Positions 26,311 through 34,567 are shown, counted from the stretch's first letter. The stretch is DNA of 64,000 nucleotides from Catalinimonas sp038039535 (GCF_038039535.1 NZ_JBBPHP010000008.1:1-64000); one strand, 5' to 3'. Program-made: numbers and translations. Notes: generated by a model from the sequence alone, not told the origin.

Positions 26311-27720
26311 ATGAAAATAGAACAAATATATACCGGATGTCTGGCTCAGGGAGCCTATTATATTGAAAGCGAAGGCGAAGCAGCTATCGTTGATCCTTTG
26401 AGAGAGTCTGATCCTTACATCAAAAAAGCAGAAAAAGAAGGCGCTAAGATCAAATACATTTTTGAGACGCACTTTCACGCAGATTTCGTTTCGGGTCATG
26501 TAGACCTGGCGGCGAAGACCGGAGCTACCATTGTGTATGGGCCTAATGCCAAAACCGAGTACGACATTCATGAAGCCAAGGATGGAGAATTATTTGAACT
26601 AGGTAAAGTAAAAATAAAGGTACTTCACACCCCTGGCCATACGATGGAGAGCGCTACTTTTCTGCTGATAGATGAGGAGGGAAAAGAGCATGCGATTTTT
26701 AGTGGAGATACCCTTTTTATCGGTGATGTAGGCAGACCTGATCTTGCTCAGAAAGGTACTTTAACCCAGAACGATCTTGCTGGCTATCTGTATGATAGTC
26801 TCAGAAAGAAGATCATGACCCTACCCGACGATGTGATCGTATATCCTGCCCATGGTGCGGGTTCTGCCTGTGGTAAAAATATGAGCAAAGAAACAACTGA
26901 CCTTTTGGGAAACCAAAAGAAAACCAACTACGCGCTGAGAGCGGATATGACCAAAGAGGAGTTCATCAAAGAAGTAACCGAAGGGCTTCTGCCTCCGCCT
27001 CAGTACTTTGCTCAGAACGTAGCCATGAATAAAAGCGGTGCTATTGGTTTAAGTGAAATCCTTGAAAAAGGAAATGTACCTCTGGACGCAGATACTTTTG
27101 AGGCCATGGCCAACCATGAGGGGGCTATCGTACTGGATACTCGTTCACCAGAAGAGTTTGCTCAGAGTCATATTCCTAACTCCATATTTATCGGGATTGA
27201 CGGTAGCTTTGCCCCCTGGGTAGGCGCTTTAATTCCCGATCTTGAGCAGCCCATTGTTTTTATAGCACCAGAAGGCCGGGAGGAAGAAGTAGTTACCCGC
27301 TTATCCAGAGTAGGTTACGATAACACACTGGGATATCTAAAAGGTGGCCTGCAGGCATGGAAAGCTGCCGGAAAAGAAACAGACTCAGTGCAATCTATCT
27401 CTGCGAGTGAGTTTGCTGAAAAATTCAATAAGGAAGAATTAAACGTGCTGGATGTGAGAAAGTCTTCTGAATATCAGGCAGAGCACATAGAAGGTGCGGA
27501 GAACTTTCCTTTGGATTACATCAGCGAAAACATGGATAAAGTGGATAAAGAAAAGACTTACCATCTTCATTGCGCAGGAGGCTACCGCTCTATGATCGCT
27601 TCTTCTATCCTAAAGTCCCGGGGATATGAAAATATTGTGGATATTTCCGGGGGATTCAAAGCGCTCTCGGAAACAGATGTGCCTAAAACGGATTATGTCT
27701 GCCCGTCTACCCTGAAGTGA
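26311..27720 (+). CDS. metallo-beta-lactamase/rhodanese fusion, persulfide dioxygenase type (copy 1)
   Basis: This 469-aa protein has an ETHE1-like metallo-beta-lactamase domain (residues 1-230) with ETHFHADFVSGH (metal ligands), LHTPGHTMES and FSGDTLFIGDVGRPDL, then two rhodanese domains. The first (about 262-360) lacks the catalytic cysteine: its loop reads FIAPEGREEE. The second (about 375-465) has the active loop HLHCAGGYRS. The family oxidises glutathione persulfide to sulfite, with the rhodanese moving sulfane sulfur. It has a close paralog at 31416. It is monocistronic under operator 2 and ends in a terminator. The substrate thiol in Bacteroidota is unknown. Confidence 0.88.
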   Translation: MKIEQIYTGCLAQGAYYIESEGEAAIVDPLRESDPYIKKAEKEGAKIKYIFETHFHADFVSGHVDLAAKTGATIVYGPNAKTEYDIHEAKDGELFELGKVKIKVLHTPGHTMESATFLLIDEEGKEHAIFSGDTLFIGDVGRPDLAQKGTLTQNDLAGYLYDSLRKKIMTLPDDVIVYPAHGAGSACGKNMSKETTDLLGNQKKTNYALRADMTKEEFIKEVTEGLLPPPQYFAQNVAMNKSGAIGLSEILEKGNVPLDADTFEAMANHEGAIVLDTRSPEEFAQSHIPNSIFIGIDGSFAPWVGALIPDLEQPIVFIAPEGREEEVVTRLSRVGYDNTLGYLKGGLQAWKAAGKETDSVQSISASEFAEKFNKEELNVLDVRKSSEYQAEHIEGAENFPLDYISENMDKVDKEKTYHLHCAGGYRSMIASSILKSRGYENIVDISGGFKALSETDVPKTDYVCPSTLK

Positions 27721-27746
27721 ATTAAGTTAGATTACTAATCAACAAG

Positions 27747-27772
27747 AAGCCGGGTAAAACCTGGCTTTTTTT
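27747..27772 (+). terminator. terminator after MBL/rhodanese copy 1
   Basis: The stem aagccgggt with acctggctt, allowing one G-T pair, is separated by a 3-nt loop and followed by a run of Ts at 27766-27772. Confidence 0.8.
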
Positions 27773-27802
27773 ATGCTTTCATAAGCCCCGGTGCAAGGGC
27801 TA

Positions 27803-27847
27803 TGTAACAATTGTTACGTTCCTACCTTAAGAATTCGCGTACATTTG
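27803..27847 (+). promoter_or_regulatory. Crp/Fnr-type operator and promoter 3
   Basis: The operator tgtaac-aatt-gttacg (27803-27818) contains the perfect palindrome GTAACAATTGTTAC and is followed by TACATTTG at 27840-27847. The centre-to-TTT spacing is again 33.5 bp. It drives the four-gene transporter/cytochrome/porin operon. Confidence 0.85.
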
Positions 27848-27876
27848 AATAGTACAAAAACAAGAAAATCATTTAC

Positions 27877-28452
27877 ATGAATCCATTCATTGAATTTATA
27901 AGTCAACCCTGGCCTTGGTATGTGGCAGGGCCGATAATAGCAGTGGTAATGTTCTCATTACTACTCTTAGGTAAGAGTTTTGGTATTTCAGCCAATTTAA
28001 GGACGATGTGCTCTATCGCAGGAGCAGGAAAAAGCTGTGAGTTTTTTGACTTCAACTGGAAAAGTCAGGTCTGGAACCTGGTATTTGCTTTGGGCTTGGT
28101 GATAGGAGGGTTGATTTCACATCTCTACCTGACACCTAACGCAGAAGTTCACATTTCACAGGCAACGATCAATGACCTGCAGGCACTGGGTTTAGATAAA
28201 CCCGGAAGTAGCCTGGTACCCCCAAGTATCTTCAATTGGGAAACGCTTTTCACTATTAAAGGATTGATTTTTATCGTGGTGGGAGGTTTTCTGATTGGTT
28301 TCGGTACGCGCTATGCCGGAGGTTGTACCTCAGGGCATGCGATCAGTGGGTTAAGTGATTTGCAATTGCCTTCACTGATTGCTGTGATCGGTTTTTTCAT
28401 TGGTGGATTAATCATGACTTACCTGATCCTGCCCCATCTGCTTACACTTTAG
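27877..28452 (+). CDS. YeeE/YedE-family transporter subunit (first half)
   Basis: This 191-aa membrane protein has about five hydrophobic segments and a YeeE/YedE cysteine motif, GTRYAGGCTSGHAISGLSDL, near residue 148. A second cysteine motif, RTMCSIAGAG, lies near 44. The family imports thiosulfate or other reduced sulfur through conserved cysteines. Here the carrier is split into two half-size proteins, like PmpA/PmpB; this is the first half, with the second 25 bp downstream. Confidence 0.85.
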   Translation: MNPFIEFISQPWPWYVAGPIIAVVMFSLLLLGKSFGISANLRTMCSIAGAGKSCEFFDFNWKSQVWNLVFALGLVIGGLISHLYLTPNAEVHISQATINDLQALGLDKPGSSLVPPSIFNWETLFTIKGLIFIVVGGFLIGFGTRYAGGCTSGHAISGLSDLQLPSLIAVIGFFIGGLIMTYLILPHLLTL

Positions 28453-28477
28453 TAATAAACTATACAAACGGAATACA

Positions 28478-28891
28478 ATGAAGTTTTTGAGATATTTAAT
28501 CATAGGAATCATTTTCGGAATCACGCTGGCAAAAGCTGAAGTCATCTCCTGGTACAGAATTTATGAGATGTTCAAATTTCAGTCATTCCATATGTATGGC
28601 GTGATAGGATCGGCAGTATTGCTAGGTATCATTTTCGTGCAAATCATTAAGCGAAATCATCTAAAGTCATTGGATGGCGAGCCTATTGTGATCAATCCCA
28701 AACAGTTCAGTATACCCCGATATCTGATTGGCGGTGCTATATTCGGTTTAGGCTGGGCGATGACAGGAGCCTGTCCTGGTCCTATGTTTATCCTGTTAGG
28801 AAATGGAGTAGGAGTGATCCTGGTCATGATAGCCGCCGCTTTATTAGGGACTTATACATATGGATTACTGCGAAAGAGGCTTCCTCATTGA
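28478..28891 (+). CDS. YeeE/YedE-family transporter subunit (second half, DUF6691 type)
   Basis: This 137-aa membrane protein has four hydrophobic segments and the second-half motif FGLGWAMTGACPGPMFILLGNG near residue 90, with the conserved cysteine in GACPGP. It pairs with the preceding gene to form a complete YeeE/YedE-type sulfur-compound carrier. It is followed after 6 bp by the TsdA-like cytochrome, which suggests a link between uptake and periplasmic oxidation of thiosulfate. Confidence 0.85.
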   Translation: MKFLRYLIIGIIFGITLAKAEVISWYRIYEMFKFQSFHMYGVIGSAVLLGIIFVQIIKRNHLKSLDGEPIVINPKQFSIPRYLIGGAIFGLGWAMTGACPGPMFILLGNGVGVILVMIAAALLGTYTYGLLRKRLPH

Positions 28892-28897
28892 TAAGCC

Positions 28898-29932
28898 ATG
28901 GATTTCCAAAAAGTGATAAAACAGCTTACCAGCCTTACCGCTGTGGTATTTTTGCTGGTACTAGGGCTCTTTGGAGCAGTCATTCTTTATCAGCTGGAGC
29001 CATCTTTATTCTATATTCATGAAGCAGTAGTAGAGCCAGCAGACTGGTCTCCCCCCGCTATCGCGACAGATTTGCCAGAAGGTGAAAAAGGCAAGCAGAT
29101 CAGGTATGGTTATTTGCTACTCACAGAAACTCCCAAATGGATGGGGCCTCAGGTGAAAAATGCTGATATGCAATATACCGGTAATAATCTGGCTTGTAAA
29201 AATTGTCATTTAGATAATGGGAGACAGGCGGGGTCAGCCTCCTGGGTGGGGGTAACTGAACGTTATCCTCAGTTCCGTGCCAGAGAGAATAGAGAGGGCA
29301 CTATTGAAGACAGGATCAACGGCTGTATGGAACGCAGCATGAATGGTCGCAAACTTCCTGAAGACTCCAAGCAGATGCAGGCTATGGTAGCCTATATGGA
29401 GTGGCTGAGTGAAGATATACCTCAAGAAAGGATTAAGGAATTTGCCGGTTTTCCTGGTATCAAGCTTCCCAAAGTAGCCGCTGACCCGGCTATAGGTAAG
29501 GCTATTTATGAAAAGGAGTGTTTGCTCTGTCATGGGAAAAATGGCGAAGGCGTATGGTTGGCAGACAGCAGTAAAGGTTATCAATACCCTCCACTTTGGG
29601 GACAGGATAGCTATAATCACGGGGCAGGTATGAACCGGATAATCACCGCGGCAGAGTTTATCAAAGCCAATATGCCTTTTGCGCAAGCTACTTCCGCTAA
29701 TCCAAAGCTTAGCGATGAAGAAGCCTATCATGTAGCTGCTTATATTGATAGTTTTGAGCGGCCAGAAAAAGAAAATGCAGAAGCAGATTTTCCTGATAAT
29801 AAACTTAAGCCAGTCTCCACCCCATACGGCCCCTGGGCAGATGAATTTTCGGCGGAGCAACATAAGTATGGACCCTTTCAGCCAATCATGCGCTATTACA
29901 AAGAGAAGTACAATATCACCAAAACGAAATGA
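28898..29932 (+). CDS. tsdA: TsdA-like dihaem cytochrome c (thiosulfate dehydrogenase)
   Basis: This 344-aa protein has an N-terminal membrane anchor (residues 12-33) and two c-type haem sites: CKNCH at 100-104 and CLLCH at 208-212. Between them, INGCMERSMNG carries Cys143 at the position of the unusual cysteine haem ligand of thiosulfate dehydrogenase TsdA. TsdA couples two thiosulfates to tetrathionate (or the reverse) in the periplasm. The match is to the family; Cys143 was assigned by motif alone. The stop overlaps the next start by 4 bp, and YeeE/YedE genes precede it, giving a thiosulfate-handling operon. Confidence 0.82.
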   Translation: MDFQKVIKQLTSLTAVVFLLVLGLFGAVILYQLEPSLFYIHEAVVEPADWSPPAIATDLPEGEKGKQIRYGYLLLTETPKWMGPQVKNADMQYTGNNLACKNCHLDNGRQAGSASWVGVTERYPQFRARENREGTIEDRINGCMERSMNGRKLPEDSKQMQAMVAYMEWLSEDIPQERIKEFAGFPGIKLPKVAADPAIGKAIYEKECLLCHGKNGEGVWLADSSKGYQYPPLWGQDSYNHGAGMNRIITAAEFIKANMPFAQATSANPKLSDEEAYHVAAYIDSFERPEKENAEADFPDNKLKPVSTPYGPWADEFSAEQHKYGPFQPIMRYYKEKYNITKTK

Positions 29933-31275
29933 GACTAAGAGCACCGTTCATATTGAGTTTGATACTGTGGTTTAACCACAGCGTGGTGGCACAAGACTCT
30001 CTTAATAAAAGTGGTGGAGCATTTTCCGGCGAATGGAGGACCTTTTATTTAAATACTTTCAACAAAGGCGAACTGAAAGATTACTATGGACTTGCCACCG
30101 GAGGAAAGATTAAGTACGTGTATTCCTTGGGAGAACACTTCAAATTAGGTGGAGCAGCCTATACCTCTTTAAATTTGGGAATACAGGATTTGAGCATACC
30201 TGATCCTATTACGGGTAAGTTCAGCCGCTATGAATCAGGCTTATTCAATGTGCAGGATTATAATGATCGCTTTATATTTATACTGGGTGAACTCTTTGTG
30301 CGATATACATCTCCAAAGCATGAGCTTACGCTGGGAAGAATGAAATTGGCAACGCCATGGATCAATCCTGAAGATGGGCGAATGATCCCTACCCTGGCAC
30401 AGGGGCTGTGGTATACCTACCAACCGCAGAGAAAGTATAAGCTTCAACTGGGCGTGTTGAATGCAATAGGCGTTCGTTCTACCAATGGTTTTTTTAACAT
30501 AGGAGAAAGTATAGGAAAATACCCGCTAGGTAGAAATCCTGACGGTTCACCCAGCCTGTATGCGGGCAATACTGAGTCGGATTATATCGCTATTGCTAAT
30601 CTGGATATACAGCCGCTTGACTTTATTAAAGTAGAATTATGGAATTATTACGTTGATCATGTTTTTAATACTTCTTACCTCAGGCCCGTTATAGATCTGG
30701 ATGACAGAGGTACTAAACTTTCGTTAGAATGGATGCATCAGGAGAGAGTAGGGGAAGGAGGAAATAGTGTAGATTCCCTCCGGTACTTTACAGATGAACG
30801 TGCTAACGTGCTGGGTGTACAACTGGAATTTAAGGTAAGCAAAACTAACCTGACTTTTGCCTATGACCATATTTTGGATGGTGGCAGATTCTTATTTCCC
30901 CGTGAATGGGGGCGTGAGCCTTTATTCAGCTTTCAGAAGAGAGAACGTAGCGAAGGAACAGCCAATAGCCATGCTGTAGTATACACTTTTGACAGGACCT
31001 TTCCTCTGAACAAAGATAAGCTTCAATCAATCATTAGTATAGGGCATCACTGGAAACCTCCGGTGACCAATGCGGCGGATAACAAATACGCCATGCCTGA
31101 TTATACACACCTCAATCTGGATTTTTTCTACCACAACGATAAAGTGAAAAGATTAAAGCCAGAATTACTGTTGACCTACAAAATGGGAAGCGGAAATTAT
31201 CCTGAGCACCCTAACTTTATTATCAATAAAGTGGATATGTTTCAGATCAACTTTATTGTGAACTACAATTTCTAG
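29929..31275 (+). CDS. outer-membrane porin-type protein (OprD-like)
   Basis: This 448-aa protein has a signal peptide (MRLRAPFILSLILWFNHSVVAQ) and a long run of alternating beta strands ending in the aromatic FQINFIVNYNF, as in outer-membrane barrels. Segments such as GEWRTFYLNTFNKGELKDYYGLATGGKI and HELTLGRMKLATPWINPEDGRMIP recall the OprD/OprF-type porins of Bacteroidota. It is translationally coupled to the TsdA-like cytochrome and is the last gene of the operon, so it may admit thiosulfate or tetrathionate. The substrate is inference. Confidence 0.72.
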   Translation: MRLRAPFILSLILWFNHSVVAQDSLNKSGGAFSGEWRTFYLNTFNKGELKDYYGLATGGKIKYVYSLGEHFKLGGAAYTSLNLGIQDLSIPDPITGKFSRYESGLFNVQDYNDRFIFILGELFVRYTSPKHELTLGRMKLATPWINPEDGRMIPTLAQGLWYTYQPQRKYKLQLGVLNAIGVRSTNGFFNIGESIGKYPLGRNPDGSPSLYAGNTESDYIAIANLDIQPLDFIKVELWNYYVDHVFNTSYLRPVIDLDDRGTKLSLEWMHQERVGEGGNSVDSLRYFTDERANVLGVQLEFKVSKTNLTFAYDHILDGGRFLFPREWGREPLFSFQKRERSEGTANSHAVVYTFDRTFPLNKDKLQSIISIGHHWKPPVTNAADNKYAMPDYTHLNLDFFYHNDKVKRLKPELLLTYKMGSGNYPEHPNFIINKVDMFQINFIVNYNF

Positions 31276-31342
31276 GAAGTGACTGTCTGATCATAGAAGA
31301 GGGAGTTAAAGCAATTTTACACTGATATTAGTCACTTTTATG

Positions 31343-31387
31343 TGTAACATTAGTAACACTCTTTCACAGGTGAATATCCGTTATTTA
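31343..31387 (+). promoter_or_regulatory. Crp/Fnr-type operator and promoter 4
   Basis: The operator tgtaac-atta-gtaaca (31343-31358) lies inside the longer gtgtaacattagtaacac. The promoter core is TTATTTA at 31381-31387, weaker than at promoters 1-3. The spacing to the TTT core is still exactly 33.5 bp. It drives MBL/rhodanese copy 2. Confidence 0.7.
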
Positions 31388-31415
31388 CAGTATAGTTTAT
31401 CAAACAAAAAGCATC

Positions 31416-32825
31416 ATGAAAGTAGAACAAATTTATACCGGATGTCTGGCAGAAGCTGCCTACTACATAGAGTCTAAAGGTGAGGTGGCTATCGTTGACC
31501 CTCTCAGAGAGGTAGCCCCTTACATAGAAAAAGCTAAGGAAAACGGCGCAAAAATAAAGTACGTACTGGAAACACACTTTCACGCCGACTTTGTGTCGGG
31601 CCACATTGATCTGGCCAAAAAGACCGGTGCACAGATTGTCTACGGGCCTACTGCTCAGCCCAACTTTGAAGCACATGTGGCTACGGACGGTGAACTCCTG
31701 GCATTGGGAGATATCAAAATAAAAGTGCTGCATACACCCGGCCATACCATGGAATCCAGTACTTTTTTACTGATAGATGAAGAAGGTAAAGAAAAAGCGA
31801 TTTTTACCGGTGATACTTTGTTCATTGGTGATGTAGGTCGTCCTGACCTGGCCGTAAAAACTGATTTGAGCAGGGAAGACTTGGCTGGCCACCTTTTTGA
31901 TTCGTTAAGAAACAAAATTATGACCTTACCTGATGAGGTGATCGTCTATCCTGGTCATGGTGCTGGCTCGGCCTGTGGTAAAAATATGAGTGCTGAAACC
32001 ACCGATACACTTGGCAATCAGAAAATGTTCAATTATGCACTCCGTGCAGACATGACAAAGAAAGAATTTATCAAAGAAGTAACTACCGGGCTGGTGGAGC
32101 CTCCCCAGTATTTTCCTAAAAATGCTGTCATGAACAAGATGGGTTACGAAAGTATAGATGAAGTTTTGGATAGAGGCGTACTACCCCTTGATGTTAAGCA
32201 GTTTGTAGATGTAGTAGAAAGAAATGGTGCTATGGTGTTGGATACTCGTCCGCAGACAGACTTTGTAAAAGGCTTTATCCCCGGTGCGATCTGGATTGGT
32301 CTTGATGACAAATTTGCTCCCTGGGTAGGGGCATTAATTACAGACTTAAAGCAGCCAATTGTCTTTCTGGCTGAAAAAGACAAAGAAGAAGAAGTGGTAA
32401 CCCGCTTATCCAGGGTTGGATATGATAATACATTAGGCTATTTGGATGGTGGCATGCAGGCCTGGAAAGAAGCCGGAAAAGATGTAGATACTGTCAATGA
32501 AATTGGTCCTCATGATTTTACCAATCTTTATGATACAGAAGTGCTGAATGTTCTGGATGTGAGAAAGCAGAGCGAATATGAGTCTCAGCATATAGAAGGT
32601 GCTATGAACTTTCCACTGGATTTTATCAACAGGAATATGTCTAAGATCAATAAAGACACAACCTACTATCTGCACTGCCAGGGTGGTTATCGCTCTATGA
32701 TTGCCACTTCAATCTTAAAAGCCAGAGGTTTCAGTCATATTGTCAATATTCGCGGTGGCTTTAATGAGATCAAGAAATCTTGTATCAAAGTAACGCAATA
32801 CCACGAGCCGGAAACCATGTTGTAG
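31416..32825 (+). CDS. metallo-beta-lactamase/rhodanese fusion, persulfide dioxygenase type (copy 2)
   Basis: This 469-aa paralog of the gene at 26311 has the same length and layout. Its metal-binding ETHFHADFVSGH, LHTPGHTMES and FTGDTLFIGDVGRPDL are conserved, its first rhodanese loop again lacks cysteine (FLAEKDKEEE), and its second has LHCQGGYRSM. Identity between the copies is high along the whole length by eye, so this is an old or recent tandem-type duplication flanking the transporter/cytochrome operon. Both copies are under matching operators, so they are not simply divided between conditions by promoter design. Confidence 0.88.
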   Translation: MKVEQIYTGCLAEAAYYIESKGEVAIVDPLREVAPYIEKAKENGAKIKYVLETHFHADFVSGHIDLAKKTGAQIVYGPTAQPNFEAHVATDGELLALGDIKIKVLHTPGHTMESSTFLLIDEEGKEKAIFTGDTLFIGDVGRPDLAVKTDLSREDLAGHLFDSLRNKIMTLPDEVIVYPGHGAGSACGKNMSAETTDTLGNQKMFNYALRADMTKKEFIKEVTTGLVEPPQYFPKNAVMNKMGYESIDEVLDRGVLPLDVKQFVDVVERNGAMVLDTRPQTDFVKGFIPGAIWIGLDDKFAPWVGALITDLKQPIVFLAEKDKEEEVVTRLSRVGYDNTLGYLDGGMQAWKEAGKDVDTVNEIGPHDFTNLYDTEVLNVLDVRKQSEYESQHIEGAMNFPLDFINRNMSKINKDTTYYLHCQGGYRSMIATSILKARGFSHIVNIRGGFNEIKKSCIKVTQYHEPETML

Positions 32826-32850
32826 TTTTCAAACTTTGCGTGGGATTGAT

Positions 32851-32883
32851 AAAGCCTCGGTTCTTTGAATCGAGGCTTTTTGT
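32851..32883 (+). terminator. terminator after MBL/rhodanese copy 2
   Basis: The stem aaagcctcg (32851-32859) pairs with cgaggcttt (32871-32879), with an 11-nt loop and a following T-run. Confidence 0.85.
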
Positions 32884-32893
32884 TGCGGTCTTG

Positions 32894-32938
32894 TGTAACC
32901 TTTGTTACAGCACAGCATGCCGTAAAGTCGTTTATTTA
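32894..32938 (+). promoter_or_regulatory. Crp/Fnr-type operator and promoter 5
   Basis: tgtaac-cttt-gttaca at 32894-32909 is a perfect palindromic operator. The promoter core TTT lies at 32935-32937 (TTTATTTA), again 33.5 bp from the operator centre. It drives the peroxiredoxin gene. Confidence 0.75.
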
Positions 32939-32965
32939 ACTATACAAACCTTAAAAATATTTGTC

Positions 32966-33619
32966 ATGGAAGATAAAGAAACACCAATACAGATGCCCAG
33001 AATCGGAGACCTTGCGCCTGATTTTGAGGCTGTTACTACCACAGGGAAAATTCGCTTTTCAGACTTTGCCAAAGATAAATGGGTAGTTATGTTTTCACAT
33101 CCTGCCGATTTCACACCCGTATGTACTACTGAGATGAGTGGCTTTGCCCAAAGAAAAGCAGAGTTTGACCCGCTCAATACTGAATTACTGGGCCTTAGTA
33201 TTGATAGTATACATTCTCATCTGGCCTGGGTAAATAATGTAAGAGAAAATACCGGAGTCTACTTTGACTTTCCTATCATCGCTGATCTGGATATGAAGGT
33301 TTCAAAATGCTACGGTATGCTTCAGCCCAACGAAAGCGAGACCGCTGCAGTGAGGGCAGTATTCTTCGTTGACCCCAGCAAGAAAGTCAGGTTGATCATG
33401 TACTATCCACTCAATGTAGGGCGTAACATGGATGAAATTTTGAGAGCATTGGAAGCGCTTCAGACTTCCGATAAGTACAAAGTAGCTATGCCACTGGATT
33501 GGAAAAAGGGAGATAAAGTGATTGTGCCTCCGCCCAAAACTTTGGAAGAAATGAATGCCAGGCTTGCTGATGAAAGTGTGGAGAAAGTAGATTTTTACCT
33601 GGCAAAGAAAGCCATATAA
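32966..33619 (+). CDS. 1-Cys peroxiredoxin (Prx6 family)
   Basis: The start at 32966 (MEDKETPIQMPRIGD) gives 217 aa; an earlier open frame extends through the operator and promoter and is not credible. The peroxidatic cysteine is Cys53 in SHPADFTPVCTTEM, the standard Prx6/AhpC-TSA block. The Prx6-specific C-terminal part (NVGRNMDEILRALEALQ, PLDWKKGDKVIVPP) is complete. It reduces peroxides, and in a persulfide-producing island it may protect against oxidised sulfur species. It is the only gene under operator 5. Confidence 0.9.
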   Translation: MEDKETPIQMPRIGDLAPDFEAVTTTGKIRFSDFAKDKWVVMFSHPADFTPVCTTEMSGFAQRKAEFDPLNTELLGLSIDSIHSHLAWVNNVRENTGVYFDFPIIADLDMKVSKCYGMLQPNESETAAVRAVFFVDPSKKVRLIMYYPLNVGRNMDEILRALEALQTSDKYKVAMPLDWKKGDKVIVPPPKTLEEMNARLADESVEKVDFYLAKKAI

Positions 33620-33631
33620 ATGCAAAAAACT

Positions 33632-33660
33632 AAGGCTGCGCGTAAGGGCAGCCTTAAGCT
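33632..33660 (+). terminator. possible terminator after peroxiredoxin
   Basis: A perfect 8-bp stem, aaggctgc (33632-33639) with gcagcctt (33648-33655), has an 8-nt loop, but the following T-run is short, so strength is uncertain. Confidence 0.55.
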
Positions 33661-33729
33661 TTAAGTTGATAAAATAGGAATGAATACTTAGAATTCAGAA
33701 TGATGTTCAATTTATTTTAAAAAAGACCG

Positions 33730-34041
33730 ATGAAATATAGTAATATAAGTCCCGAAGAGTTTAACGAGCTTAGAAAAAAGGAGAGGTATGTGGTGCTGGA
33801 TGTGCGCACCCCTGCAGAAGTAGCGGAAGAAGCGATTCCCGGACATGTAGCTATCAACCTTTTTGACCCCGCATTCAGAACCAAAATTGAGAATTTAGAT
33901 AAGTCAAAGCACTATCTGGTTTACTGTAGAAGTGGCAACCGTAGTGCAAATGCCTGTACTTTGATGGCTAACCTGGGTTTTAAAAATCTTTATAACTTGG
34001 CAGGAGGAATAGGTGTGTGGAGAAGTGCCAAGGTAGCCTAG
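33730..34041 (+). CDS. single-domain rhodanese
   Basis: This 103-aa cytoplasmic rhodanese has the entry block VVLDVRTPAEVAEEAIPGHV near residues 21-40 and the active loop YCRSGNRSANA with Cys66, then LGFKNLYNLAGGIGVW. It carries sulfane sulfur between donors and acceptors. It lies after the peroxiredoxin without a clear operator of its own and is probably part of the same sulfur network. Confidence 0.88.
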   Translation: MKYSNISPEEFNELRKKERYVVLDVRTPAEVAEEAIPGHVAINLFDPAFRTKIENLDKSKHYLVYCRSGNRSANACTLMANLGFKNLYNLAGGIGVWRSAKVA

Positions 34042-34185
34042 GCAGTGTCTTATACATAAAGTTAAGGGAGAAGATCTGGCAAATCTTAGAGAGTTGGCAG
34101 ATTATTCTTTTTATTAATAATTATCAGCCATAACCTAAAAAGATAGTGATTTACCTTCTCAAACGATTACTTAAAAATATACCTT

Positions 34186-34350
34186 ATGGAAAATGAAGTA
34201 GTATCTCAAAAAATATATGAAGAAATTGAAAAGATGATTGCAAGTAGCGAAAGCGTAGTGGGGATAGATGCCAAGAAAACCCATATTATCATCATACATA
34301 AACTGATTGAAATTGAGAAAAGACTCAAAGCCCTTGAAGAAAGAAAATAA
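34186..34350 (+). CDS. small 54-aa protein
   Basis: This 54-aa frame (MENEVVSQKIYEEIEKMIAS at the N-terminus) is highly charged and helical, with a Lys/Glu-rich tail and an IIIIHKLIEIEKRLK helix. It overlaps the start of the next small membrane-protein gene by 17 bp, and the two lie between two rhodanese genes. No family is recognised. Coding is supported by overlap and composition only. Confidence 0.45.
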   Translation: MENEVVSQKIYEEIEKMIASSESVVGIDAKKTHIIIIHKLIEIEKRLKALEERK

Positions 34351-34567
34351 AGGCCAGAATATACTGATTGCCGTGCTATTTGCATTGACGCTTGGGCTAG
34401 CTCCTTTTGTTCCCGAACCCCATATTATAGGAAAGCTCAAGTGGGTATTAGGCGGTGCCAGTGGTATGCAAGCCATAGATTATTTTGACCTGCTTCTTCA
34501 TGGGGCTCCCTGGTTATATTTACTCTTTACCATTATTCAGCGATTTACACCTAATGCAAATGGGTAG
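34334..34567 (+). CDS. small membrane protein (two hydrophobic helices)
   Basis: A TTG start at 34334 gives a 77-aa protein beginning MKKENKGQNILIAVLF; an earlier TTG at 34307 is possible. It has hydrophobic helices at about residues 8-26 and 53-68, with PFVPEPHIIGKLKWVLGGASGM between them. Similar tiny membrane proteins occur beside rhodaneses in other Bacteroidota genomes, from memory only. It could be a membrane partner of the flanking rhodaneses; the function is unknown. Confidence 0.5.
   Translation: MKKENKGQNILIAVLFALTLGLAPFVPEPHIIGKLKWVLGGASGMQAIDYFDLLLHGAPWLYLLFTIIQRFTPNANG

Noticed and set aside
29234..29944. 236-aa open frame on the minus strand, opposite the cytochrome gene
   Set aside because: It lies opposite the clearly coding TsdA-like gene; its composition is that of antisense sequence and no motif is seen.
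32780..32965. Upstream extension of the peroxiredoxin frame
   Set aside because: It passes through the terminator, operator and promoter; the ATG at 32966 begins the conserved protein.
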